Counted from the stretch's first letter, positions 1-9,042 are shown. The stretch is DNA of 34,814 bases from Clostridia bacterium (GCA_025997215.1 BNUH01000028.1:1-34814); one strand, 5' to 3'. A program made the numbers and translations. The notes: generated by a model not told the origin, from the letters alone.

Positions 1-73
1 CATACGCAACTGGGGAGCGATACTCGCGCAGTTGACGGTCTACTACGGCGAGCGGATCACGCAGCCCGCGTAA
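1..73 (+). CDS. 3' end of a fibronectin-III-like protein gene (partial)
   Basis: The window opens inside a plus-strand reading frame. Its last 23 codons, ending in TAA at 71-73, read IRNWGAILAQLTVYYGERIT then QPA. The same C-terminus ends the convergent minus-strand frame at 252-686, which carries a fibronectin-III-like domain, so this is taken as the tail of a paralogue. The copies differ by one synonymous change (GGC versus GGT), which argues for real coding sequence. The rest of the gene lies outside the window, and its function is unknown. Surface or phage-structural roles are common for such domains but are not shown here. Confidence 0.5.
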   Translation, partial: IRNWGAILAQLTVYYGERITQPA

Positions 74-323
74 AAGGAACGCACGAACCCCCAACCGTCC
101 GTCTTGACTGCGCGGCTGGAAACCGCTACGCTGGATATGCCGACGGCGAGAGGGCTTGTGCTTTGCTGGTTCCCATCGCCGTCGGCATAGCCTGCACAGC
201 GGTTTCCAGCCGTGCAGTCAAGACGGACGGTTGGGGGTTCGTGCGTTTCTTTTACGCGGGCTGCGTGATCCGCTCACCGTAGTAGACCGTCAACTGCGCG
301 AGTATCGCTCCCCAGTTGCGTAT
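2..323. repeat. 148-base inverted repeat, tail-to-tail gene ends
   Basis: Bases 2-149 match the reverse complement of 176-323 without gaps and with about seven mismatches, around a 26-base centre (150-175). Each arm holds the last 23 codons of an FN3-like gene plus about 75 bases after the stop codon. One coding mismatch is synonymous, and four of the rest cluster near the inner end. This looks like two convergent paralogues with a conserved 3' flank. An assembly fold-back is the alternative, but the scattered mismatches speak against a perfect artefact. Confidence 0.85.
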
Positions 324-686
324 TATATTCGATTCGACATAACCAGAAACAGCATCCAGTACATCCATGACAGCAATGCGATATTTCGTGCGCATTCCGT
401 CAACATTGGAGGGTGTGATTGAATAGTTTCCGAATGTAGCGGATGATGTGACAGTCGCGAGCGCTGACCATCCGCTCCAATTTGTGCCATCCGATGAAGT
501 GGCGTATTGGATAACGTATGATTTTATCGCACTGGTTCCGGCAACAGTTCCATTCCACGTCAGCACGACAGGAACATCAGAGTATGCACATGCAGTTATT
601 TACACCTATGTTGTTCTCCTCGTTTCTGGAATGGTAACGACCAGTTCGAGCAGGCGCTTCATTGATAACGCGTTTGAATTCTTCAT
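252..686 (-). pseudogene. fibronectin-III-like small protein with two in-frame stops
   Basis: A ribosome binding site (AGGTGAT on the minus strand, 691-697) precedes ATG at 684-686. The frame runs 145 codons to TAA at 252-254 but is interrupted by TAG at 606-608 and TAA at 600-602, one codon apart. Before the stops are 26 codons that begin MKNSNALSMKRLLELVVTIP. After them the frame reads on in phase as a fibronectin-III-like domain (PVVLTWNG, then YVIQYATSSDGTNWSGW, then TKYRIAV) and ends with the C-terminus shared with the frame at 1-73. The intact start and single frame suggest two nonsense mutations rather than an internal deletion. Readthrough is possible but unsupported. A GTG at 564-566 could restart the downstream part. 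Function unknown. Confidence 0.55.
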
Positions 687-838
687 ATCAATCACCTCGT
701 GTTATACATTCGACATGTTATTTCATTCTCCTATTACATCCAATTATAACTGTTATTAATCACGGCATTCCTTCCTTGAGGTAAATGATTTTGCCCTGGC
801 TTTCAACCTGGGCGACTATATCATCAGGAAAACGATTT
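687..838. other. AT-rich intergenic stretch
   Basis: Apart from the ribosome binding site of the minus-strand frame (691-697), I see no gene here. A TATAAT-like hexamer lies upstream of that frame, but no convincing -35 partner was found. The stretch separates the damaged FN3-like gene from the terminator of the peptide operon. Confidence 0.4.
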
Positions 839-893
839 AGAAAAGGGCTGTGACCTTCACAGATCTTGCGCCTCAATGTGGATTGAGGCGCAA
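839..893 (-). terminator. Tandem hairpins, probable terminator of the peptide operon
   Basis: Two perfect stem-loops lie 68-120 bases beyond the stop codon of the M24 gene. The first (866-893) has a 12-base stem, TTGCGCCTCAAT, with a 4-base loop. The second (848-862) is CTGTGA-AGG-TCACAG and, on the minus strand, is followed by CCCTTTTCT, a modest U-tract. The pair reads best as a rho-independent terminator for minus-strand transcription. The absence of a long U-run leaves some doubt. Confidence 0.6.
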
Positions 894-960
894 ATTGAAA
901 AGAGCGGAACGTGATGTTCGAGGGTATGAGAGATCCTTCGGGATGATTATATGATTCGTG

Positions 961-2130
961 TTATACCGGTAGTTCAAATAATTCCCGGTTAAACTTCGTA
1001 AGCGACTCGCACCCGGTTTCTGTTATCAACACCATGTCCTCTACGCGCATGAAGCACTTCCCAGGCCACCAGAATTTCGGTTCGATGCACATAACCATGC
1101 CGGGCACAAACAGCGCTTCCTGGTCCGTGTGTACCCATGGCCGTTCGTGCACGTCAATCCCGATTTGATGGCCCATCAGCCCAAAATCGCCATACTTGCG
1201 CAGATATTTCTCATAACCGCGCTCGCTCATCTTTTTATATAGGCTTTGAAAACACAGGTCCATCTTGATGCCCGGCTTTATACGCGCGAGCAGATCACAC
1301 TGCGCTTCCTGCAGCGACTTATATCCGTCCGCGATCTCCACTGGCGCTTTCCCGATGTAGAAGGATCGGCCGAAATCGGAACAGTACCCGTCAATGACGT
1401 ATCCGAAATCAAACCCGACCGAAGTGCCGGGCGTCAACGCTTCTGTGACGGGGAAGCCGTCAATCGCATCGCAGCGTGGATCGTCCGTCTTAATGAACCG
1501 TGCCGTGGAAGGGAAGGGTAAGTCCAGCAGGTTGTTTTCTCGCGCGATGCCGCTGATTAACCCCTCAACTTCTTGAGAGGAAATGCCGGGCCGTAAACTT
1601 TCCGTGATCCGCGCCATCGCTTGGTCGGTGAACACGGCAAGATGCCGAAGTCGCGCGATTTCGTCCGTGTCTTTGACGGCGCGCAATTGTTCCCCATATT
1701 CCTCAGCAGAGGTGATTTCCAGTGCGGGGTTGATCTCCTTGAGCGTCTTTTTGAGGAATGCGTTACAGCTTTCGCCCAATGCGATGGTTCCGCCTGGTAA
1801 GTGTGATGCCAGCATGTCTGGCATATCTGTGAAGAAGCCAAGTTCCTTTCGGATGCCTAAGCCTTCCATATCCTGCGCGCGGCGATAAGTCGTAAGCAAG
1901 ACCGGTTCGCCTGTGCGCGGCACACATAAAATGCAGTCGGGCAGGTTCAGGAAATGCCCGCTGACAGCTGTGTCCTGAAACTGTGACAGCCCTCCGGTAT
2001 ACATAGTTCGCTGCCACGCATAGGAAGTGTCGTCAAGGAAATATTGCAGGTTCGCGCTGGTTGCGTACAGTGCCATTGAGACATCATCCTCGGTCAAACG
2101 TTGCTGGAGTCTTTGCATGCGCTGATTCAT
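961..2130 (-). CDS. M24 family metallopeptidase (Xaa-Pro aminopeptidase-like)
   Basis: This 389-residue protein has the creatinase-type N-terminal domain (about 1-150) followed by the pita-bread M24 domain. All five expected metal ligands are visible: D241 and D252 in FDFGYVIDGYCSDFG, H321 in GHQIGIDVH, E350 in CIEPKF and E364 in RVEDM. M24 enzymes of this length remove an N-terminal residue, often one before proline, using two metal ions. There is no signal peptide, so it is cytoplasmic. It is the last gene of the peptide operon, and its ATG overlaps the TGA of the M29 gene (ATGA), indicating translational coupling. It probably finishes breakdown of peptides brought in by the importer. Creatinase-like activity on other substrates cannot be excluded. 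Confidence 0.88.
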   Translation of the reverse strand: MNQRMQRLQQRLTEDDVSMALYATSANLQYFLDDTSYAWQRTMYTGGLSQFQDTAVSGHFLNLPDCILCVPRTGEPVLLTTYRRAQDMEGLGIRKELGFFTDMPDMLASHLPGGTIALGESCNAFLKKTLKEINPALEITSAEEYGEQLRAVKDTDEIARLRHLAVFTDQAMARITESLRPGISSQEVEGLISGIARENNLLDLPFPSTARFIKTDDPRCDAIDGFPVTEALTPGTSVGFDFGYVIDGYCSDFGRSFYIGKAPVEIADGYKSLQEAQCDLLARIKPGIKMDLCFQSLYKKMSERGYEKYLRKYGDFGLMGHQIGIDVHERPWVHTDQEALFVPGMVMCIEPKFWWPGKCFMRVEDMVLITETGCESLTKFNRELFELPV

Positions 2131-3380
2131 AGTGTGCTCGCCTCCCGAACAAATTTCCCATCCCGAAAAATGGGTACGCGCTTACTGTCCGTCATAAGTC
2201 CATCCGCCTTCATGTCATCTGTGCCAAACATGAAATCGACATGTTGCCGTGAGAAATTCAGATGCGCGTCTTCCCAAGCATCTGTATCTGTCGCGGATAA
2301 GCCTGGTATGCAAATCGCGTACCCTTTACCCAATGCGAGATGGCAGGCGGCGTTTTCATCTAACAATGTATTGTAAAAAATCAGACCGGATCGCGCGAGG
2401 GGGAGATTGCTCTCCACGAACGCAACCTCTCCGATCCGTCTGCTACCTTCGTCCGTATCCAGCAACGCTGCCAGCGAAGCCTCGCCTGTTTGCGCGCCAT
2501 ACCGCACCACCTTACCGCCTTGGAATTCCAACCAGAATGAATCAATCTTCTTTCCCATATAAAGCAATGGGCGAGAGGCATGCACCAATCCATCCACACG
2601 ATACTTGTCCGGACTTGTCGCGACCTCATTAGACGGTATATTGCCCATGTTCGAAGTGGGAGTGCGCGCCGCCTTTGACTGCCCGCCGATCCACCGGCAT
2701 GGCGTGCGCAGCCCGATGCGCAGATCCGTGCCGAGACTATTCTGAAAGTGAATCGTGTCGAACGCACTACGATTCAGCCATTCCGAATGCCCGCGATACG
2801 CGTCGGAGAAATTAATCCAGTTCTGCACAGGATCGCTCGCGTCATCCACCCGGCAGAACGACATGAGCATTGACCACAATTTTTCATAGGCGACTTCCGG
2901 CGAAAATTCCGGAAAGAGCGTTTCCGCCCAATCGCGATTCGGTGCGCAAGCTAGGCACCAACGCGTGCCCAATTGCCCCCATGCGTTGCGGATCACATTG
3001 CGTAAATCATTTGTAAACGTGTTGAGCGCGTGTGCCGCTGCGTCAGACACATCGTCCAGCAATTGGGGGTGCGGCGACTCCAGTTTGAGCGATACTGCGC
3101 CGCGTTCCAGGTAATACGAGAGGGATTCTTTTTGCCACGGCAACACTGTGGCGATGTCATCTACTTGCGCGGAAACGGCGCGCGTCTTCGTCACATACGC
3201 GTCCCGCAGGTACACGAGAACGTCTTTCGCGCCGACAAGGAAGGCTTGTTGCGTGATCGAACGCACCAGCTCGTAGTTCTCGACATCCGCTTCCAGGATC
3301 ATGTATTCGCCAGGCTGCAGCGCAACCCCCAATTTCACGAGCAGATATGCGTACTTGTTCGTATACTCCTGAATTGTCAT
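2127..3380 (-). CDS. M29 family aminopeptidase (AmpS/PepS type)
   Basis: The 417-residue length fits thermophilic aminopeptidase-type M29 enzymes, which cleave N-terminal amino acids with two metal ions. The family pattern is present in order: E252 in IPSNEVATSP, E318 in IGEVAFVE, H347 and Y354 in ENAACHLALGKGY, and H380 and D382 in QHVDFMFG. There is no signal peptide, so it acts in the cytoplasm. AAAGGA lies five bases before the ATG. It follows pepD after 19 bases and overlaps the M24 gene by four, so three peptidases are produced together. The identification rests on the whole set of metal ligands in family order; substrate preference cannot be read from sequence. Confidence 0.9.
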   Translation of the reverse strand: MTIQEYTNKYAYLLVKLGVALQPGEYMILEADVENYELVRSITQQAFLVGAKDVLVYLRDAYVTKTRAVSAQVDDIATVLPWQKESLSYYLERGAVSLKLESPHPQLLDDVSDAAAHALNTFTNDLRNVIRNAWGQLGTRWCLACAPNRDWAETLFPEFSPEVAYEKLWSMLMSFCRVDDASDPVQNWINFSDAYRGHSEWLNRSAFDTIHFQNSLGTDLRIGLRTPCRWIGGQSKAARTPTSNMGNIPSNEVATSPDKYRVDGLVHASRPLLYMGKKIDSFWLEFQGGKVVRYGAQTGEASLAALLDTDEGSRRIGEVAFVESNLPLARSGLIFYNTLLDENAACHLALGKGYAICIPGLSATDTDAWEDAHLNFSRQHVDFMFGTDDMKADGLMTDSKRVPIFRDGKFVREASTL

Positions 3381-3399
3381 GCGTTTCCTTTCCCAATTG

Positions 3400-4851
3400 T
3401 TACGTTGTCAGCCGCGCGAGAAACTGCACCAGAAAATCATACACCTTATGAAAGGATGCCACGTTCATTGTTTCATCCGGACAATGCACATCCTGTATGA
3501 AAGGACCGATCGTCACTATCTGTATGCCCGGCAGATGCCTGGCGAAGTACCCGCCTTCTCCACCTACATGCCCCGTTCGGACGCGCAGTTCTTGCCCCCA
3601 CAATTCTTGCATGACTGACGCGAAATGCTCTCGGAAGGGTGAGGCGGCCTGAAACTCCATGCCCGGATATCGGCTTCCGATCTCATACTCTGTATTGAAG
3701 ATCTGACATAGCCGTACGATCCGGTCGCACAATTCTTCGATACGGGATTCAATCTCGCTGCGCAGTGAGATCAACACAACCAGTTCGGCCCCTTCGATGG
3801 AGATCACACCGACATTGTCGCTGGTCTGCACCAGGTCGGGAATCGACATACTCATTGCAGCAACGCCATTCGGCAGCAACGCCAGTAAATCAATCATTTC
3901 ACTTGTTTGCTTACCAGGGATCACCTGCCACTCCTGCGTCGATTGCGTAGTGACAGTCAGTGCGAAGCCATCGTCACTGACTGCCAACTCCCGCGTGACT
4001 TCCTCCCGAACCACATCAACTATCGCGAGGATACGCGCGAGATCCGATCCCGCGCATGCCAATACGACGGTGCATTCCCTGGGAATGGCATTGTCTTTCG
4101 ATCCGCCGTGAATGTCCACCAAACGGAAAGGGATGCCTTCTCGCTTGACGCGATACAGCACGCGGCCTGCGATCTTGATGCTGTTCCCACGTTCCTTGTT
4201 GATGAAGATGCCCGAATGTCCGCCTTGCAAGCCGAAAACAAACAATGAGATTCCAACGCCGCTATATGTCTCCCGCGCTAGCTTTTTGTGCGCGCGCACG
4301 CGCAGGCCACCGGCGGAAGAGGCAACAGTCGTGGTTTCCCCGGCAGCGTCCAAGCCGATCATACGTCTCGCCGTCAGTAGGCTGTAATCCAATGCTGCCG
4401 CACCTTGCATGCCTGTTTCTTCTTCGACTGTGAACACGCACTCTAATGCAGGATGCGCGAGCTTATCATCGTCTAATATAGCAAGCATTGTCGCAACACC
4501 GCACCCATCATCAGCGCCTAATGTCGTGCCTCTCGCCTTCAACCAGCCGTCTTCTATATAAAGATGCAGCGGATCTACGAGGAAGTCATGATCGACGTCC
4601 TCGTTCTTCTCGCATACCATATCGATGTGAGACTGCAGCAACAAGGGTGCCGCCGCTTCATATCCTGCAGAAGCCGGTTTCTTAACGAACACATTACCCA
4701 ATGCATCCTGATTCACCCATAATTTTTTCTTCTTCGCGAACGCGACCAGAAAGTCGCTGAGCGCTTTCTCTTTGCCGGATCCGTGCGGAATCTCGCACAG
4801 GTCTTCAAAAAAGCGAAAACAGGGCACACTTTGATCCAATACCCTTGGCAT
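3400..4851 (-). CDS. pepD: Aminoacyl-histidine dipeptidase PepD (M20C)
   Basis: This 483-residue cytosolic dipeptidase belongs to the PepD branch of M20, which splits Xaa-His and other dipeptides. Metal-site motifs are clear: H75 and D77 in QSHIDMV, D114 in LGADDGCG, the glutamates at 143-145 in TVEEETG, D168 in IGLDAAGE, and a late histidine in QDVHCPDE. A longer frame is open upstream to 4986 but lies over the 3' end of the preceding gene. The ATG at 4851 has AGGAGG seven bases upstream and gives the family's usual N-terminus (MPRVLDQSV), so I chose it. It starts 17 bases after the PLP enzyme gene. In this operon it would hydrolyse imported dipeptides. Confidence 0.92.
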   Translation of the reverse strand: MPRVLDQSVPCFRFFEDLCEIPHGSGKEKALSDFLVAFAKKKKLWVNQDALGNVFVKKPASAGYEAAAPLLLQSHIDMVCEKNEDVDHDFLVDPLHLYIEDGWLKARGTTLGADDGCGVATMLAILDDDKLAHPALECVFTVEEETGMQGAAALDYSLLTARRMIGLDAAGETTTVASSAGGLRVRAHKKLARETYSGVGISLFVFGLQGGHSGIFINKERGNSIKIAGRVLYRVKREGIPFRLVDIHGGSKDNAIPRECTVVLACAGSDLARILAIVDVVREEVTRELAVSDDGFALTVTTQSTQEWQVIPGKQTSEMIDLLALLPNGVAAMSMSIPDLVQTSDNVGVISIEGAELVVLISLRSEIESRIEELCDRIVRLCQIFNTEYEIGSRYPGMEFQAASPFREHFASVMQELWGQELRVRTGHVGGEGGYFARHLPGIQIVTIGPFIQDVHCPDETMNVASFHKVYDFLVQFLARLTT

Positions 4852-4868
4852 ATGGGTCCCTCCTGCCT

Positions 4869-6068
4869 TTAGACGTTTGCTATGCGGACTAAGCCTGCTT
4901 CGATGCGATCCAGTGCTTCCGTCAGGATGGCACGACTTGTGGAATAGCAGAGACGCACATAACCTTCCGCCCGCGGACCGAACCAAAATTCCGTCCCCGG
5001 CACCAGCGCGACCTTCTGCTCCTCCCGCATTTTCGCTACGAATTCCGTACTGGTCAGCCCGGTTGCCCGGATATCCGGAAAAGTGACGAACGTCGCCTCC
5101 TGCTTTGTCGCTTTGATGAGCGGCATCGCAGCGAAACGCTCATAGATGTAATCGCGGTTTCGCTGCAGGTGTGCGACAAACGCGTCCACCCAATAGAAGC
5201 AGTTCTCGAAAGCTGCTTCCATGGCAACCTGTGTCAGCACGTCAACACCGTATACATGGCCTGTCGCGGCAGCGGCGATTTTCTGATATGCCTGCTCGTT
5301 GAGTGTGTACGCAAACGCTGCGCGCAACCCTGCAAGCCCAAAGCCTTTCGAATATCCATAACAGGAGATAGTACGCCGGTTGAGTTCAGGGCCAAGGCTA
5401 TTGATGCTGATGAAAGCTTTTTCGGAAAAGACGATGTCTGACCAGATTTCATCATTCATGATCCATAGCCCATGGCGGTCAGCGAACTCGGCGATGGCGC
5501 GCAATTCCTCCGTTGAATAAAGATAGCCCATCGGGTTGTGGGGGTTGCATAAACAGATCATGCGCGTTTTGTCTGTGACGTAATCGTCCAGATTGTCGAG
5601 AACCCAACCGTTTTCATTGTGCACCGATGGGAAATAAACTACTTTCCCTTTTGCGCGGCGAATCGCGATGCCAAAAAGCAGGTCCACCGGATCGAATATA
5701 ATTGCTTCATCCCCTGGTTCCAGTACGGCTGCCGCTATGGCGTCAAGAACTGCGGCGGCGCTGTCGATGGGCAGTATATATGCGGGTGGTATCGATTCAC
5801 CCTTGCGATCACGCAATCCTTGCGCCAATGTTTCACGCAGACGCATGGAACCGGTGTTTGATGCGTAGGGAAAGTACCCGCCCTTTAAGTATTCGATGAT
5901 GGCCTTGCTGATTTCCGGCGCGGGTTTAAAGTCCGGATCGGCTGAGGTGAGGGGTATTGTGCCTTCCGGCACAGAACCCCAGCGCATACCTACCGCACGT
6001 TCCTTCAGGACGCGCATATCAACCTTGTCATCCGCGAACAGTTCCAAAGATCGTTCCTGTATCGACAC
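4869..6068 (-). CDS. PLP-dependent aminotransferase / C-S lyase (MalY/PatB-like)
   Basis: A 399-residue fold-type I PLP enzyme. The Schiff-base lysine is K241 in GYSKGFGLAGLR, and cofactor-binding residues are in NPHNPMG (175-181) and NDEIW. The N-terminal stretch ADPDFKPAPEI resembles the MalY/PatB branch, which removes sulfur from cystathionine or cysteine S-conjugates by beta-elimination. A plain class I/II aminotransferase remains possible. The start is GTG with AGGAG nine bases upstream; a nearby ATG is out of frame. It lies 37 bases after the importer ATPase gene and directly before pepD. That context suggests it acts on amino acids released from imported peptides, perhaps cysteine conjugates (inference). 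Confidence 0.78.
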   Translation of the reverse strand: MSIQERSLELFADDKVDMRVLKERAVGMRWGSVPEGTIPLTSADPDFKPAPEISKAIIEYLKGGYFPYASNTGSMRLRETLAQGLRDRKGESIPPAYILPIDSAAAVLDAIAAAVLEPGDEAIIFDPVDLLFGIAIRRAKGKVVYFPSVHNENGWVLDNLDDYVTDKTRMICLCNPHNPMGYLYSTEELRAIAEFADRHGLWIMNDEIWSDIVFSEKAFISINSLGPELNRRTISCYGYSKGFGLAGLRAAFAYTLNEQAYQKIAAAATGHVYGVDVLTQVAMEAAFENCFYWVDAFVAHLQRNRDYIYERFAAMPLIKATKQEATFVTFPDIRATGLTSTEFVAKMREEQKVALVPGTEFWFGPRAEGYVRLCYSTSRAILTEALDRIEAGLVRIANV

Positions 6069-6105
6069 GAATCCATTCTCCTTTAATTTTGATATTCAAT
6101 TGATA

Positions 6106-8139
6106 TTACACCCTGGCGCACATGACAAAATGTCCGGTGTCTACTTCTGTCAGCGCTGGATGCGCCTGTCTGCATTCCGCCTTGACGTACCGACAACGAT
6201 CCGCAAAGCGGCATCCGCTAGGCGGGTTGATGGGCGAGGGGATGTCTCCTTCCAGCAGGACGCGCTTCTTCTTCGCCCGTTCCTGCAGGGAAAACGCAGG
6301 AATCGCGGAGAACAACGCCTCTGTATACGGATGGCGGTGATCCTCGAAAATTTGATCCTTCGATCCGTATTCGACGATCTCCCCAAGATACATCACCGCG
6401 ATTTCATCGCTCATGAAGCGCACGACATTCAAGTCGTGAGAGATGAACAGGTAGGTAAGTGTGAACTCATTGCGCAGATCCTTCAGTAAATTCAAGATCT
6501 GCGCTTGAATGGAGACGTCCAGTGCGGAGACTGCCTCGTCGCACACAATGAATTCTGGGTTGGCTGCAAGAGCTCTGGCTATGCAGACGCGCTGCTTCTG
6601 ACCACCTGAGAATTGATGCGGGTACCGCGTCGCTTGATCGGGAAACAAACCACATTTGCGCAGCAGTTCGTCCACACGTTCCTTCGCTTGCGCTCGGCTG
6701 TCCGTCAGATGGTAGGATTGAATCCCCTCGCTGATGATATCATAGATCCGCATATGCGGATCCATCGAGGAATGGGGATCTTGGAAGATCATCTGAATCC
6801 GTCTGCGCAGCGCATGCTCCATCGCGCTCCCCTCTTGCTTGAACAGCTTGCTCGCGTCCTGCCCATCAAACCAAATTTTCCCTGCCGTGACCGGATAAAA
6901 GCCCAGCAACAGACGGCCCAGCGTTGACTTGCCGCATCCCGATTCACCCACCAGCCCCAACACATGGCCGCGCCGAATCTGGAATGTAACGTTATCCACT
7001 GCGTGCACATACGAGGTGGCTCCCCGGAACATGCTGCGGTTGACTGGGAAGTGCTTCTGAAGGTTCTCCACATTCACCAAAATCTCGCTGAGGGTATTGT
7101 GATGCGTTTCGGATGGCTCACGTAGAGAAAACTCTTGTGTACGCACACTGCTCCATGCTGATACCGTCGCGTCTGCGTGCCAGCAATACAGCGTGTGTCC
7201 GCTGCCGAGCGTTGTCTCTGGCGGGAATGCCTGCGCGCATTGTTTTGTCGCGTACTCGCACCGCGGGTGAAACGGGCAACCAGATGGTAGATCCTTGAGG
7301 GAGGGTACATTGCCGGGGATCGTGTGAAGACGGCTTCCAATTGTATCCGGTGAAGGGCGGGACTGGATCAGGCTGCGCGTATAGGGATGGCGGGGATTGG
7401 AGAAGATGACATCCTTATCCGCCTGCTCGCAAATTTTGCCACCGTACATCACAATGACACGATCTGCCATTTCACTGATCGCGCCTAAATCATGGGAAAT
7501 GAAGATACACGCCGCACCTGTCTCATGTTTCAGCTCATTGATCAAATCAAGAATCTGCGCCTGTATGGTAACATCCAATGCAGTGGTCGGTTCGTCCGCA
7601 ATGATGATCTGCGGATGCGCAATCAACGCCATCGCGATTACGACCCGCTGGCGCATACCGCCCGACAGTGAGAATGGATAGCTAATCATGATGTTTTCCG
7701 GATTGGGAATCTTCACTTTGCGCAAGTACTCGATTGCGGTTTGCTTTGCTTCGACTTTTGTAACCTTGCGATGTAACGTGAGAGCTTCCATCAGCTGGTT
7801 TCCGATGGTATGCACAGGGTTCAGCGCCGTCATGGGTTCTTGGAATATAACGGATATTGCTCCGCCTCGCAACTTCTGCAGCCGTTTCTTGTCCATCTCC
7901 AATATATTCTCTCCATGAAAGAGAATGGAGCCGCCCCTGTATTGGGTTGGCGGTGTCGGGTTCAAGTGCAATATAGACATACAACTGACACTTTTTCCGC
8001 AGCCGGATTCCCCAACAATCCCAAGCGTTTCCCCTTCGCGAACCGTAAACGACACGTCGTCAACAGCGTGAAGCTCTTGGTCGTCAAAACAAAAGTAGGC
8101 TTTCAAGTTCTGCACGCGCAGAAGCATCGCATCCTGCAT
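6106..8139 (-). CDS. Fused double ATPase of an oligopeptide ABC importer (DppD-DppF type)
   Basis: One 677-residue chain carries two complete nucleotide-binding domains. The first has Walker A GESGCGKS (43-50), signature LSGGMRQRV and Walker B ADEPTTALD. The second has GESGCGKST, FSGGQKQRV and CDEAVSALD. Each is followed by the cysteine-bearing tail typical of peptide and nickel importers (GCPFHPRCEYATKQC and GCRFADRCRYVKAEC). Most peptide importers use two separate ATPases (DppD, DppF); fused forms such as GsiA/YejF are known. It powers the two permeases encoded just upstream. GGGAGGG lies five bases before the ATG. The fusion looks genuine, since both halves are intact and joined in one frame. 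Confidence 0.93.
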   Translation of the reverse strand: MQDAMLLRVQNLKAYFCFDDQELHAVDDVSFTVREGETLGIVGESGCGKSVSCMSILHLNPTPPTQYRGGSILFHGENILEMDKKRLQKLRGGAISVIFQEPMTALNPVHTIGNQLMEALTLHRKVTKVEAKQTAIEYLRKVKIPNPENIMISYPFSLSGGMRQRVVIAMALIAHPQIIIADEPTTALDVTIQAQILDLINELKHETGAACIFISHDLGAISEMADRVIVMYGGKICEQADKDVIFSNPRHPYTRSLIQSRPSPDTIGSRLHTIPGNVPSLKDLPSGCPFHPRCEYATKQCAQAFPPETTLGSGHTLYCWHADATVSAWSSVRTQEFSLREPSETHHNTLSEILVNVENLQKHFPVNRSMFRGATSYVHAVDNVTFQIRRGHVLGLVGESGCGKSTLGRLLLGFYPVTAGKIWFDGQDASKLFKQEGSAMEHALRRRIQMIFQDPHSSMDPHMRIYDIISEGIQSYHLTDSRAQAKERVDELLRKCGLFPDQATRYPHQFSGGQKQRVCIARALAANPEFIVCDEAVSALDVSIQAQILNLLKDLRNEFTLTYLFISHDLNVVRFMSDEIAVMYLGEIVEYGSKDQIFEDHRHPYTEALFSAIPAFSLQERAKKKRVLLEGDIPSPINPPSGCRFADRCRYVKAECRQAHPALTEVDTGHFVMCARV

Positions 8140-8151
8140 TGTTGCCCTCCC

Positions 8152-9024
8152 TTACGATTTCAGACGGGGATCAAACGCGTCGCGGATCCCATCGCCCACC
8201 AAGTTCATGGAGAGCGCCGCGAGCGCGATGGCAACTCCCGCGAAGAACATCAAATAAGGCGCCTTGTTGATGTACTGGGTCGAGGCGTTCAGCATGCTGC
8301 CCCATTCGGGCGTAGGTGGATTGATACCCATCCCGATATAGGACAGTCCAGCGGCTGCCAGAATCATGGATGCGACGGACATGCTTCCTTGTACAATGAT
8401 CGGTCCAGCCGCGTTCGGGATGACATGGCGGAATATGACGGCGAGCCTGCGAACACCGCAGCCTTTCGCGGCCAATATATAATCCTGTTCTGCGATGGTC
8501 AGGATGACGGATCGGATCATGCGTATGAAGCCAGGGCAACTTGCAATGGTCATCGCGACAAGCAAATTGATCATGCTCGCACCTAGCGCGGATACCACGG
8601 CCAATGCCAACAGCATGAACGGGATGCACGTGACCACGTCGCACAAGCGCATGACGATCTGATCCAACAGTCCACCATACAATCCACAAATCGCCCCGAT
8701 AACAGTGCCAATAGCCAACGCGATGACTGTCGAGCCGATCCCGATCGCGATGGAATACCGAGAGCCATGCACAATGCGTGTGAACACATCGCGTCCGAAC
8801 TCATCCGTGCCAAACAAATGCGCCTTGCTGGGGCCTTGCAGACGCTCTCGAGCGTTCTGTAGAATCCCATTTTGGTAAGGGACAATCACGTCGGCAAAGA
8901 TGGCGGTCAGCACCAGCAGCGCCAGCAGACAAAGCCCGATCATAGCGGCTTTATTTTTCCGAAACGCTTTCACAATTTCGGATGAATGGCTTGTATTGTC
9001 AGGCTTTTTCTTCATCGTTTTCAT
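8152..9024 (-). CDS. Peptide ABC importer permease (DppC/OppC type)
   Basis: A 290-residue inner-membrane permease with the DppC layout: a basic N-terminus, a first membrane helix (GLCLLALLVLTAIFADVIVP), a soluble loop containing HLFGTDEFGRDVFTR, then a five-helix core. The coupling loop has the EAA-like pattern ILAAKGCGVRRLAVIFRHVI. The frame is open to a TTG at 9030, but the ATG at 9024 sits about ten bases after AGGGGAG and is the better start. It lies 18 bases after the dppB-like gene and 12 before the fused ATPase gene. It pairs with DppB to form the transport channel. Confidence 0.92.
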   Translation of the reverse strand: MKTMKKKPDNTSHSSEIVKAFRKNKAAMIGLCLLALLVLTAIFADVIVPYQNGILQNARERLQGPSKAHLFGTDEFGRDVFTRIVHGSRYSIAIGIGSTVIALAIGTVIGAICGLYGGLLDQIVMRLCDVVTCIPFMLLALAVVSALGASMINLLVAMTIASCPGFIRMIRSVILTIAEQDYILAAKGCGVRRLAVIFRHVIPNAAGPIIVQGSMSVASMILAAAGLSYIGMGINPPTPEWGSMLNASTQYINKAPYLMFFAGVAIALAALSMNLVGDGIRDAFDPRLKS

Positions 9025-9042
9025 TCTCAATCCGCTCCCCTG

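Noticed and set aside
4852..4986. Longer N-terminus for PepD (45 extra residues)
   Set aside because: It overlaps the PLP enzyme gene, and the internal ATG has a perfect ribosome binding site and the family N-terminus.
7810..8586. Open plus-strand frame (258 codons) across the ATPase and DppC genes
   Set aside because: It spans the junction of two well-supported minus-strand genes and has no recognisable domain.
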